Shown here: piece by piece, positions 45,152-53,872 of the stretch
How positions within the stretch are numbered: the stretch's first letter is position 1
Layout of the letters: each line of letters opens with the position of its first letter
NCBI RefSeq assembly: GCF_014650595.1
Contig: NZ_BMVG01000023.1
Coordinates: 50,652 to 114,651 of the forward strand
Source of the DNA: Streptomyces alanosinicus
Lineage (GTDB): Bacteria; Actinomycetota; Actinomycetes; Streptomycetales; Streptomycetaceae
DNA length: 64,000 bases
Reading direction: 5' to 3'
The notes under the pieces: generated by a model
What the model saw: only the letters and a program-made list of their open reading frames with translations
Told to the model about the DNA's origin: nothing
The model's database searches: none
Position numbers and translations under genes: made by a program

Positions 45152-45457
45152 ATGCGCAAGACTCGCACGACCGCTGTCGTGGCCGCCCTTCTCGGCACCG
45201 TCGGATTCCTCGGCGCCGGCACCGCCTACGCCCACGGGCAAGGGAAGGGGCACCACGAACGCGAGAACAACACGACAATCATCGGCCAGAGCACCTCATG
45301 CACGACGGCCGAGGAGAACACCGACGTACAGGGCGAGTCCGGGGTCCAGAACGGCCAGCAGGGCAATCAGTCCAACGGCAAGGGCTCACCCGGCCCGCAG
45401 ACCACCAACGTCGGCTCGACCCTGGGGTGCAACAACACCATCGTTCTCGGCAGGTAG
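45152..45457 (+). CDS. Small secreted protein, Gln/Asn/Gly-rich
   Basis: 101 residues. Signal peptide: MRKTRTTAVVAALLGTVGFL, cleavage after GTAYA. The mature part starts with a His-rich segment (HGQGKGHHERE) and has two cysteines (STSCTTAEE and LGCNNT) spaced so as to form one disulfide, with a Gln/Gly/Asn-rich middle. No family recognised; similar small secreted proteins in Streptomyces are surface or spore-associated. ATG with CGGAG upstream; the in-frame ATG at 45038 is not used because it lacks a site. Confidence 0.75.
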   Translation: MRKTRTTAVVAALLGTVGFLGAGTAYAHGQGKGHHERENNTTIIGQSTSCTTAEENTDVQGESGVQNGQQGNQSNGKGSPGPQTTNVGSTLGCNNTIVLGR

Positions 45458-45617
45458 CTCACACGGGTCCTGACGCCGAGCCACACGGGACCAAGAATCG
45501 CACCAGGTCGAGGATCGGAATGTGGGCCGACAGGTCGGACCAGCCACTACTCGGTGGTTGCCTCTGCGCCGTCGGCCCATTCGATCAGCAGCCAGGAGCG
45601 GTCGGGATCAGGCAGTG

Positions 45618-46487
45618 TCAGGATACGTAGGGAGCGATGGCCGCCGCGAGGAGGACGTTGCCGAGATACCCACCCAGTCCGTGGAACCCGAGCCCGGTGT
45701 CACAGGTTTCATCGGTATCGACGGGAAACACCTCGCCGAGTTTCGGCGGCACCGCGACCAGGTCACCGACATCGGCGATGTTCACCCACCGGCCCACCCC
45801 GGCGGGCTTCACACCGCGGCCGACGCGCAGCGCCGGATCCAGGCGCCGCAGCAGCGAGGGCACACGCAACGGCGAGCCGACCGTCACCAGCAGGTCAACC
45901 TCCAGCGCCGGCTGGGCGTGCAGGGTCTCATAGGTGACACAGGAACCGAGCGAGTGCGCGATCACCACCGAGGGTGCCTCCCGTGCGATCACCCCCGCGA
46001 CCCGCTCACGCACCAGCTCACGCCGCTGTGGCCACGCGGTGTACGCCTCCACCTCACGCAGACTCGCCACAATGACCCGCTCCAGCCGTCTGATCGTCTG
46101 CTCCCGCACCGCCGCGGTGAAACGGGATCCGCGCTCGTCGACGAGCCAGCCCAGCATCTGCCGCAGTGGTTTCAGCGCCACGTTCTGTGGATCGGCCGGC
46201 GTCACGGCGCCGGCAGCCGAAAGCCACTCGGCCGCAGCCGCCCGCTCCGCCGGGTCGAGGGAGTCGAAGTCCTCGGCGCCTCCGGCCGACTGGGCCTGCG
46301 CGGGAAGTTCGGCCCGGAGCAGGTCGGCGTAGTAGGCCATCACCGTCCGCGGCGCCTCGATCGACAGCTTCCCCAGGCTCTCGGCAAGGCGTGGCAAGCA
46401 GTCCGCCACCCGCCGCGCAGCGGCCTCGCTCGGCGCTGCACCAGGGATGTGATTGAAGATTCCGTGCACCAGGACGACCGCCGCCAT
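45618..46487 (-). CDS. Alpha/beta hydrolase, lipase/esterase-like
   Basis: 289 residues. It begins AAVVLVHGIFNHIPG, the oxyanion-turn HG motif; the nucleophile elbow is IAHSLGSCV near 190 (a-x-S-x-G form), and the aspartate and histidine are plausible in NIADVGDLVAV and GFHGLGGYL. No signal peptide, so it acts in the cytoplasm. Start at ATG 46487 with GGGGGTG upstream; ATG 46502 is an alternative. It lies 130 bases downstream of the caspase-WD40 gene on the same strand and could be a second effector of that system. Confidence 0.8.
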   Translation of the reverse strand: MAAVVLVHGIFNHIPGAAPSEAAARRVADCLPRLAESLGKLSIEAPRTVMAYYADLLRAELPAQAQSAGGAEDFDSLDPAERAAAAEWLSAAGAVTPADPQNVALKPLRQMLGWLVDERGSRFTAAVREQTIRRLERVIVASLREVEAYTAWPQRRELVRERVAGVIAREAPSVVIAHSLGSCVTYETLHAQPALEVDLLVTVGSPLRVPSLLRRLDPALRVGRGVKPAGVGRWVNIADVGDLVAVPPKLGEVFPVDTDETCDTGLGFHGLGGYLGNVLLAAAIAPYVS

Positions 46488-46617
46488 CGCACCCCCAAGC
46501 ATCACGCGGCGTACCGTGGCCGGGGCCGCTCGTCTACAGATGTACCCGCTGTCACCGGTGCGCCACACGTTGCCGGATGCCGCTGCCCTGCCCAGATGCC
46601 GACAACTCCCCTCGCAC

Positions 46618-49600
46618 TCATGCGAGATCGCCTGTCGGAGCGAAGTAGGCGACCTCCGGTCCGTAGGCGACGACGAAGCCGGTGCCAGTGGAACGGATGC
46701 GGGTGACCTTGTACGGCAAGTGATACCGGAACCTCTCGTCACCGTCGTACAGGTCCCATACGACCACGGTGCGGCCGGTCTCGACGGCGACGGCCATGAG
46801 CCTGCCCTTGACGGAAACGGTCGTGACCAGCCCACTGCGGGCTGCGCGTGACGTCAAGGTGTGGTGGACGGCACCGCAGTCCGGATCCCAGATGACCACC
46901 GTTCCGTTTTTGTCGACGGTGACGACCAGCGGGGTACCGTCGGGAGCCGACGTGACCGTGAACCCGGAAGTGCGCCCGGTGTGTCCGGTGAGGGTGTGAC
47001 GGACCGTCCCGGCTTCGAGGTCCCACGCGATCACGGTACCGTCGTCGTCGACGGTGACGGCCCGCGGAGTGCCGTTGGCATCGGACGTGGTGTGCAGGGC
47101 ACGTATCGGGCTCGTGTCCGAGGTCAGGGTGTGGCGGACACCGCCCGAGTCGAGGTCCCACACGATCACCGTGGCTCTGCCGCCGGCCCTGGGATCGTCG
47201 AACGGGCCACCCAGGCCGCCATGGACCGTAGTGTCGCTGCCGGCGAGGACGGCCAGCAAAGTGCCCTCGGTACCGGTCGTGATTGCGGTCGCACTCACCC
47301 AGCCGACATCCGTGGTCAGGGTGTGCCGGGCCGTTCCGGAGTTGAGATCCCAAAGGCTCACATGGTGGTTGTTCCTCACGATGACGGCCAGTGGGGTGGT
47401 GCCCTCGGCGGCGAGTGCGACCTGAGGCACCGTGCCACCGACTTCGCGCAGCGTGTGGCGGGCGGCGCCTGAGCGCAAGTCCCACACGATCACACACCAT
47501 TGTGTGTCGGATGTAACGGCCAGCACGCTTCCGTCGACGCCTGAAAGGGCCGTGACCGTGTACACGGCATCAAGGTGTCCAGTCAGTATGTGGCGGGGTG
47601 TGCCCGAGTCGATGTCCCACACGATCACGAGGCCGTCCAGCCCAGTGGTGACAGCGATGCGACTGTCATCGGGCCCGGTCGTGACGGCTATGTTCTGGAC
47701 CTCGCCGGTGTGTCCGTTCAGAGGATGACGAGCGGTTCGGGCGTCTACGTCCCACACGGCCAAGAGGCCGTCGTGGTCACCGGTGACGGCCAGCGTGGTG
47801 CCACCGGGCCCGATCGCGATGGCGACGGTGCTGACCATCGTGGTGTGACCGGTCAGTGTGTGGCGGGCGCTGCCCGAAACCGGGTCCCACACGATCACGA
47901 GGCCGTTCATGTCGGCGGTGACGGCGAGCAGGGTGCCGTCGGCACCGGCCATGGCCGCGACGTGGGTCACCTGATCGGTGTGTCCGGTCAGGGGCAGGGT
48001 GTGGCGGGCGGCACCGGTCTCCAGGTCCCACACGATCAGGAGGCCGTTCCAGCTGAAGGTGACGGCCAGTGGGGTGCCGGCACCGGGCACGGCCGCGACC
48101 CCGGCCGCCATGTCGTCGTGTCCGGGCAGGGTGTGACGAACGGTCCCCGATGTCAGGTCCCACACGATCACACGGCCGCTCATGTCGGAGGTGACGGCGA
48201 GCAGGGTGCCGTCGGCACCGGGCGTGACCGCGACCCCGGTCACTCCGTTCTTGTGTCCGGTCAGGGGCAGGGTGTGGCGGGCGGCGCCGGTCTCCAGGTC
48301 CCACACGAACACACAGCCGGACGAGTCCATGGCAGCGGCGAGCGGAGTGCCGTCGGCGCCGGTCGTGGCCGCGAGGTGGTGGGCTCGGCCGGTGTGTCCG
48401 GTCAGGGTGCGGCGGGCAGTACCGGTCTCCAGATCCCACACGATCACGGCCTCGTCCGCGGTGGTGACGCCGAGTGGGGTGCCATCGAGACCGATCGTGG
48501 CCGCGACACGGAAGGCTCGACCGGTGTGTCCGGTCAGGGCGTGGCGGGCGGTGCCGGACTCCAGATCCCACACCATCACGCTGCCGTCCGCGCCGATGGT
48601 GACGGCCAGCGGGTTGCCGTCTCTGCCGGGCACGACCGCGACGGCGTTCACCTGGTGGGAGCGTGTAGTGAGTGTGCGGCGGTGGGCGGGATGAAGCACA
48701 CGCGTCGCCCAGCACGGCGTGAATGGCGCCGTGGCCCGGTCCGCGCCATCGGTGAGGGCACGGGCGATCCGGGGCTGTTTCCAGCCGAGGGCGTCAAGGG
48801 CGAGCAGATCGCGGCGGACCGCGGCGTCGTGGCGGTATGGGTGGTGCGGGATGGTGGAGCGGTAGATGTCCGCGTTCAGGACGGCCTGCTCGGTTGTGAC
48901 GTGGTGCAGGTAGGGGGCCAAGGTGTCGGGTTCTGCGTGGACCAGGTAGTCCAGATCCGTCAGCAGCCGGTCCAGGGCGCCGTCGTGGGCCTGACTCGCG
49001 TGGCCGGCGGCATGACGCAGCAGGTAGGGGTGGGCATGGGCCCAGTTGTGGGTGCCGTCGGCGGTGGCGGGGATCGCGCTGATCAGTGCGTGGTGGACCG
49101 TGGCGGGGCGGAGGTCGGTGCCGGCGTGTTCGGTCAGGGCGTTGTGGAAGTACCGGTAGAGCAGTCGCCGGTCGGTGTCGGGCGTGGTGCGCAGATAGAA
49201 GGAGGCCTTGGCCAGGGCTCGGCGGGTGTCGGCCAGGGTCGGCGCCGGCTGCTCCGGCTCCGGGGGTCGATGGGCGGTGGCGACGACATGGATGAGGTCG
49301 AGCGGCATGCCCTGGCCTTGGGCGTGGCCTACCGCGGCGAGGACCGGCCGAACCCACGGGTCGTTCGCGGCGAGCATGGCCACGTGCATGTCGAAGACGT
49401 CGGTGACGGTGTAAGGCGACCTCAGCGGTATGGCTTCAGAGGTGGTGAGAAGGTGGTTGGCGTAGAGAGCCGCGACCAGGAAGGCACCGTGGTCGCTGTA
49501 GCGGGCCAGGCGCCGGGCGATCTCGTGGCAGTGCCGGCGGGCCGGGTGTCGGCGGGGCAGGAGTCTGCGGAGATAGTCGTCCAGGTCGACGGCCAGCACA

Positions 49601-51159
49601 TCGCGGTCGGTGCCGGTGACCGGGTCCAGGTCCAGGCACGATCCGGGGCGCGCGGCCAGGTGCTCGCGCAAGCCGGGCAAGGCGTCCCACCAGGGGCGAG
49701 TGCCGATGAGGACCCGCGGGCCGCTGTTGCCACGGACCAGGGGAAGCAGCAGTTCGGCCGTGACGTCGGCGGGATCCGTGGCCTCGTCCAGGGCGTCCAG
49801 GATGATCAGCACGTCGCCGGCGGCGTACAGCTCCCGCAGGAGCTCCTCCCGGTCCGCTCGGTCCGCGGTATCGGAGGTGCTCAGCGGCGTGCCCGGGCGG
49901 GGCTCCACCAGCCCGGCGCCGCCGTCGTACCCGGTCGGACCTGCCGTCTGCTGCCCCTGCTGCCCCTGCAGTTGCCGGCCCATCGCGTGGACGATCTGTT
50001 GGGTGGTCAGTTGGCGTGCATGCACGGCCAGCACGATGCCGGGTTGGCGCGGATCGAAGGTGATCACGGCATTGCCGATGCGGCGCCCAAGCCGTTGCTC
50101 CAGGTCGGGATGTAACAAGCAGGCGGTCACGCCGAGCAGTGCGGACTTGCCGCTGCCCGGCCCGCCCGTGACCGCAAGCAGCCGTCCGGACTCCGGGGAG
50201 GTGTCGTCGAGCCAGGCCTGGATCGAGGCCAACTGGGAACGGCGCCCGGTGAACAGGATCTCGTCGGCAGCCGGGTTTCCGGCGGCGCGGGTGGCGAAGT
50301 GCAACGGGTCCAGCCCCGGGGCGCAACCGAGGGCGAACTCACGCAGTCGGGTGTCAAGGCCGGTGAGAGCGCCCACGTGGGAGACCGCGGAATGGGCGGG
50401 GTTGGGAAAGAACGGCGGCGGCTCCGGGGTGGCGCTCGGCTGGGTGCTGCGTACCACGGCGCTCCGGGCACGGCCCGCACCGCCGCCGCGGGCGAGCCGT
50501 CGGTCGACAGCCGCAGCCAGGGTCTCCACCGGCACGTGCTCCAGGGTGGGGGCGACGTCCAGGTCGCCGTCGGCAAGCCGGTGCAGGACCTCGGCCATGG
50601 CAGTGGTGAACCTGGCACCGTAGGCGACGGCGTCGGCGGCACACGCGCCGATGATCCACACGCGCCGAGCGGTGTCCTGCCGACGGCGGGCCGTGAGTTC
50701 GGCCAGCTGCTGTTGCACGATGGCCTGGCCCGCGGAGCACACGTCCAGCAGGAGCAGCACCGGATGCTCGCCGTTCTCGGCCTCCTCCAGTAACTGCCCG
50801 ACACTGACACAGGTGTCGACCAGCAGGCCGTCCCGGTTCTCGGCTCCGGCGGTGGCGAGAAAGAGCCCGCCGGACGTGGCCTGGACGCCATGGCCGGCAA
50901 AGTGCACGACCAATGGCTCCCCACGCCCGGCGCTTCGCCGCAGGGCACGCCATCTGGCCAGAAAGGCCTCGCGGTCACACTCCAGCAGCGCGTCTCCCCC
51001 GGTTGCGACCCCCACGCGGTCCAGCGCTGAGGCCAACTCCTGAACCGCCGGCCCCACAGGGGAAAGCGGCGCGAATGCCACCACCCCGTCGGCCAGCTCG
51101 TCCTCGCTGATGTTCGGGGCAGGGAAACCCCCGACTCCGGCGACCAAAGCACGCACCAT
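46618..51159 (-). CDS. Caspase-NTPase-WD40 protein
   Basis: About 1513 residues. The N-terminal 230 are a caspase-like peptidase: catalytic His in VVHFAGHGVQ and Cys in LLLLDVCSAGQA. Residues about 300-600 are a STAND-like NTPase: Walker A VTGGPGSGKSALLG, Walker B DVLIILDALDEATD. A helical region follows, then about 14 WD40 repeats to the end (GLVIVWDxxSGxARHTLTGH type), very similar to each other. Start at ATG 51159: GGGGAGG lies five bases before it, while the adjacent ATG 51162 is too close. Such proteins sense a signal through the WD40 part, oligomerise via the NTPase and release peptidase activity, a suicide or antiviral response. Near-identical repeats indicate recent repeat turnover. 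Confidence 0.88.
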   Translation of the reverse strand: MVRALVAGVGGFPAPNISEDELADGVVAFAPLSPVGPAVQELASALDRVGVATGGDALLECDREAFLARWRALRRSAGRGEPLVVHFAGHGVQATSGGLFLATAGAENRDGLLVDTCVSVGQLLEEAENGEHPVLLLLDVCSAGQAIVQQQLAELTARRRQDTARRVWIIGACAADAVAYGARFTTAMAEVLHRLADGDLDVAPTLEHVPVETLAAAVDRRLARGGGAGRARSAVVRSTQPSATPEPPPFFPNPAHSAVSHVGALTGLDTRLREFALGCAPGLDPLHFATRAAGNPAADEILFTGRRSQLASIQAWLDDTSPESGRLLAVTGGPGSGKSALLGVTACLLHPDLEQRLGRRIGNAVITFDPRQPGIVLAVHARQLTTQQIVHAMGRQLQGQQGQQTAGPTGYDGGAGLVEPRPGTPLSTSDTADRADREELLRELYAAGDVLIILDALDEATDPADVTAELLLPLVRGNSGPRVLIGTRPWWDALPGLREHLAARPGSCLDLDPVTGTDRDVLAVDLDDYLRRLLPRRHPARRHCHEIARRLARYSDHGAFLVAALYANHLLTTSEAIPLRSPYTVTDVFDMHVAMLAANDPWVRPVLAAVGHAQGQGMPLDLIHVVATAHRPPEPEQPAPTLADTRRALAKASFYLRTTPDTDRRLLYRYFHNALTEHAGTDLRPATVHHALISAIPATADGTHNWAHAHPYLLRHAAGHASQAHDGALDRLLTDLDYLVHAEPDTLAPYLHHVTTEQAVLNADIYRSTIPHHPYRHDAAVRRDLLALDALGWKQPRIARALTDGADRATAPFTPCWATRVLHPAHRRTLTTRSHQVNAVAVVPGRDGNPLAVTIGADGSVMVWDLESGTARHALTGHTGRAFRVAATIGLDGTPLGVTTADEAVIVWDLETGTARRTLTGHTGRAHHLAATTGADGTPLAAAMDSSGCVFVWDLETGAARHTLPLTGHKNGVTGVAVTPGADGTLLAVTSDMSGRVIVWDLTSGTVRHTLPGHDDMAAGVAAVPGAGTPLAVTFSWNGLLIVWDLETGAARHTLPLTGHTDQVTHVAAMAGADGTLLAVTADMNGLVIVWDPVSGSARHTLTGHTTMVSTVAIAIGPGGTTLAVTGDHDGLLAVWDVDARTARHPLNGHTGEVQNIAVTTGPDDSRIAVTTGLDGLVIVWDIDSGTPRHILTGHLDAVYTVTALSGVDGSVLAVTSDTQWCVIVWDLRSGAARHTLREVGGTVPQVALAAEGTTPLAVIVRNNHHVSLWDLNSGTARHTLTTDVGWVSATAITTGTEGTLLAVLAGSDTTVHGGLGGPFDDPRAGGRATVIVWDLDSGGVRHTLTSDTSPIRALHTTSDANGTPRAVTVDDDGTVIAWDLEAGTVRHTLTGHTGRTSGFTVTSAPDGTPLVVTVDKNGTVVIWDPDCGAVHHTLTSRAARSGLVTTVSVKGRLMAVAVETGRTVVVWDLYDGDERFRYHLPYKVTRIRSTGTGFVVAYGPEVAYFAPTGDLA

Positions 51160-51340
51160 CATCGCCTCCCCTGCACCGCCTCCCCTGCTCGTCCCATCGT
51201 CCGGGACGCGGTGGGCCGCCACAGGCACCGAACCAGCTTCGAGGATCATCCCGGGCCGCGTCCAGGGCGACTTGGCCGTAGGGTGCCGTCACCAGATCGC
51301 CCTGGTCGACGCCGAGCCCGAAGCCTGGGCCGCCGACCGC

Positions 51341-51408
51341 TGACCTCTGGCCTCTGACCGCTGGCCTCTGACCGCTGACCTCTGACCTCTGACCTCTGAC
51401 CTCTGACC
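51341..51408. repeat. 7-bp tandem repeat (TGACCTC type)
   Basis: Nearly ten copies of a seven-base unit, TGACCTC, with variants TGGCCTC and TGACCGC in the first half and four perfect copies in the second. It lies in the 293-base gap between the Mrr-like and caspase-WD40 genes. The increasing purity to the right suggests recent slippage. Confidence 0.9.
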
Positions 51409-51452
51409 AGGATCCTCTCGGGCCACGCCGCCCGCACCGCCCAACTGGCCGG

Positions 51453-52142
51453 TCAGGCAGGCGGGCGACGCGTGGTGCCGCCGCCGCTTCCGTTCAGCGG
51501 GATCAAGGTTTCCAGGTGAGCGCCCTTGACCCAGGAACCCAGCAGATCGCGGTGCAGGGCCACGACGTCCTGGCGCAGTGCCAGGCCCAGCGCGGCTTTG
51601 GTGAACATGCGGGCAGTGGTGGCGAACAACGCGACGTCGGCGCCGTGTTCGGGGCGAGCAGTGCCGACGAACTTCTGCATGTCCTCCGAGGACACACTCC
51701 GGTGCGGCGCGTATTTCTTGCACTGGACAACCAGTTTGCGACCGTCGGCGAGGTAGCCGATGACGTCCGCACCCAGGTCGCCGGTCCTGCCGCTGACGAC
51801 GACCTTCGTACAGCCGTCCCGCCGGCACAGATCGGCGACAAACATCTCGAACTCCTGCCACGACAGTGCGTCGACCTCGGCCATCGACAACTCCCGTGCC
51901 CTGGCCTCCTCCTGTGCCCGCCACATGCGGTCCTGGCCGACCGCGCGGCGGTGCGCACGCAGCAGCGCCCAGCCGGCCCCGCCCACCACGGCCGTGGCGA
52001 GCACGGCCGCGAGGACAGGCCACACCGCCGCCCAGTTCCGGGCCGTCCACACCGCGGCGGCCAGCACCGCCACCGCACCCCAGCCCTGTAACTGCCTGCG
52101 TGTGCGCTTCGTCAAGCGTCGGCGCCGTCGTTGTGCTGCCAT
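51453..52142 (-). CDS. Membrane-anchored Mrr-like restriction endonuclease-fold protein
   Basis: 229 residues. Arg/Lys-rich start (RRRRRLTKRTRR), two hydrophobic helices at about 21-38 and 40-62, then a PD-(D/E)xK nuclease domain of the Mrr type: LSWQEFEMFVADLCRRDG at about 95, GDLGADVIG (catalytic Asp) and VVQCKKY (catalytic Gln-x-Lys), followed by VSSEDMQKFVGTA, typical of this family. ATG with GGGGGAGTG directly upstream. Mrr-like proteins cut modified or foreign DNA; membrane anchoring suggests action near the envelope. It lies upstream of the caspase-WD40 gene on the same strand. Confidence 0.85.
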   Translation of the reverse strand: MAAQRRRRRLTKRTRRQLQGWGAVAVLAAAVWTARNWAAVWPVLAAVLATAVVGGAGWALLRAHRRAVGQDRMWRAQEEARARELSMAEVDALSWQEFEMFVADLCRRDGCTKVVVSGRTGDLGADVIGYLADGRKLVVQCKKYAPHRSVSSEDMQKFVGTARPEHGADVALFATTARMFTKAALGLALRQDVVALHRDLLGSWVKGAHLETLIPLNGSGGGTTRRPPA

Positions 52143-52293
52143 CACTCCCCCGCTCCCTCGGACGGCCCGGCGCCACCCCCGGCCCTTCTGTCTAGCCGCG
52201 CCCCGGTGATGTTGAACGCAGGTGGCCGACGAATGGCACAAAGCCGTCCCGGCCTGGCCGAATCCTGTGCGGCACCTGCTGGTCCTGCTCCAT

Positions 52294-52319
52294 CGGGATC
52301 CGGGATCCGGGATCCGGGA
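52294..52319. repeat. 7-bp tandem repeat (CGGGATC)
   Basis: Three full copies and a partial copy of CGGGATC, within the degraded dehydrogenase region. Confidence 0.85.
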
Positions 52320-52379
52320 GCATACGGTGGCCGCACGTCCTCCGCCGGCCGCCTCCGCTCCTGATGCCCCTTCCGGACG

Positions 52380-52861
52380 GCCAGAGGTTCTCCGGCGCAA
52401 CTCGCGTGACGCAAGGCGGGGTTCGATGGTTCCGAACACGAAGCTACCGAAGAAGGTCAGATAGACGCCGCTTGCCATGTGCAGCAGGGGGTTGAACTCG
52501 GCGATCGGGTCAAGACCTCCCAGCCAGCCCTCCAGTTCGGCCCGGTCCGCGCCGAGTTCCTTGAGCAGGGCGAACCGTTCAGCGTTGCGCGAAGTGGCGA
52601 TGACGCGTGCGCCCGCGTTCACCGCGAGGCCGATCGCGGCCTGGCCGAAGAGGGAACTCACCGCCGGGACAGGCCCTTACCAGGCCGACGCACTCGATGC
52701 CGCTGACCTTGGCCGCCTCGGCATGATTCGTCTCCTGATTCAGGGTGCAGGTCACGCTGGGTGGCAGTGCGGCGAAGCGCGACGCCGCGCCGTTCCTGGG
52801 CACCGGTCTCCTCGACGACCCGAACCCCGGTCGGCTCCTCGCCGGTCCGTATGATGTTCAT
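52380..52861 (-). pseudogene. Zinc-type alcohol dehydrogenase/quinone reductase remnant
   Basis: Frames on the reverse strand read RTGEEPTGVRVVEETG near 52861, matching the family's N-terminus, then after a gap GQAAIGLAVNAGARVIATSR and FALLKELGADRAELEG (NADP-binding Rossmann region), ending AEFNPLLHMASG and GSFVFG. The middle is scrambled by deletions and frameshifts. A decayed MDR-family oxidoreductase. Confidence 0.65.
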
Positions 52862-53058
52862 GGAACAGATCGCGGCCGAACAGGACCTGCAATTGGGGCT
52901 ACATCCTGCGGCTCCAAGGGATCGAGGTCATCAACCTGTACACGGCAGAGCGTTCCCCGCACGCCCGACCAGACATAACAGTCGTCATACCCACCCGGCT
53001 GCGACCCGAGCGCCTGGGGTATCTGGCCGAACTGCATGCCAGCCTGAACCGGCAGACC

Positions 53059-53730
53059 GTGCCATGGGAGGCCGTCCTCGTCCTCGACGGCGCCGACCCT
53101 GCGCGCCTGCCCGAACCGATTGCCGCTGATGCCCGCATCCGTGTGGTCGACCTGCCCCGCCCGGTCGGCGCCGCCGCCGCACGCAACCTCGGGCTGCGCA
53201 CCGTCCGTACTCAGTTCGTCTGCTACAGCGACGACGACGATCTCCTTCCGGCCGACAGCCTCGCCGTGCGTCACCAGCGGATCACCGAGACCGGGCTGGG
53301 CTGGGTGGCGGGCTGGATCGCGGACCTGCATCCGGACGGTGCCACCACCGTCTGGCGCTGCCCGACTCCGCCCGGTGTCCACCAGCCCGGCGACGTGACG
53401 GGGTACTGGGCCAGCCCCGAGGCGCAGATCCCGCTCAGCCAGACCATGCTCCTGGCCCACACCGAACTGGTCGTCGCCGCCGGCGGGCACGGAGGACTGC
53501 CACAGGGCGAGGACTTCATCTTGGTCAACGGTGTCACCAACCTCGCGCCGGGCGAACTTCTGCCCCACGTCGTCTACCACTACCGACAGCACCCAGCCCA
53601 GATGACCGCCGGCGGCGCTACGTTCCTCGAACTCGAAGGCCCCGCACGCGAATTCGCCTTCCGCCACGGCCGTGAACTGCGCTCCGCACTCAAGCGCGCA
53701 CGCACTTACGGGCTGGAGTCAGTGGCCTGA
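53059..53730 (+). CDS. Family 2 glycosyltransferase, N-terminally truncated
   Basis: A 223-residue frame from GTG 53059. It reads LVLDGADPARLPEPI, RPVGAAAARNLGLRTV and VCYSDDDDLLPADSL, the GT-A nucleotide-sugar site with the DxD-type acidic motif. Homology clearly continues upstream in the same frame (DITVVIPTRLRPERLGYLAE, from about 52975), but no ATG, GTG or TTG exists there before a TGA near 52845. The true start is therefore lost or non-standard, and the gene may be a pseudogene. Its 5' side abuts the dehydrogenase remnant, suggesting a recombination junction. Confidence 0.6.
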   Translation: MPWEAVLVLDGADPARLPEPIAADARIRVVDLPRPVGAAAARNLGLRTVRTQFVCYSDDDDLLPADSLAVRHQRITETGLGWVAGWIADLHPDGATTVWRCPTPPGVHQPGDVTGYWASPEAQIPLSQTMLLAHTELVVAAGGHGGLPQGEDFILVNGVTNLAPGELLPHVVYHYRQHPAQMTAGGATFLELEGPAREFAFRHGRELRSALKRARTYGLESVA

Positions 53731-53872
53731 TGACGCAGCACGCGCTGCGCACCAGGTCGCTGACGTATTCGGAGACGGCGCTCGGAGGTGACCACGCCCG
53801 CGCGGGCGTGCCGGACCAGCCGGACACGCCGCTCAGGCTGCTTCATGAGGGGGCGGTCTCAACTCCACTGCA

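Noticed and set aside
47575..50115. 846-residue forward frame over the WD40 gene
   Set aside because: Antisense to the WD40 repeats; its Val/Gly periodicity mirrors the repeats rather than a protein.
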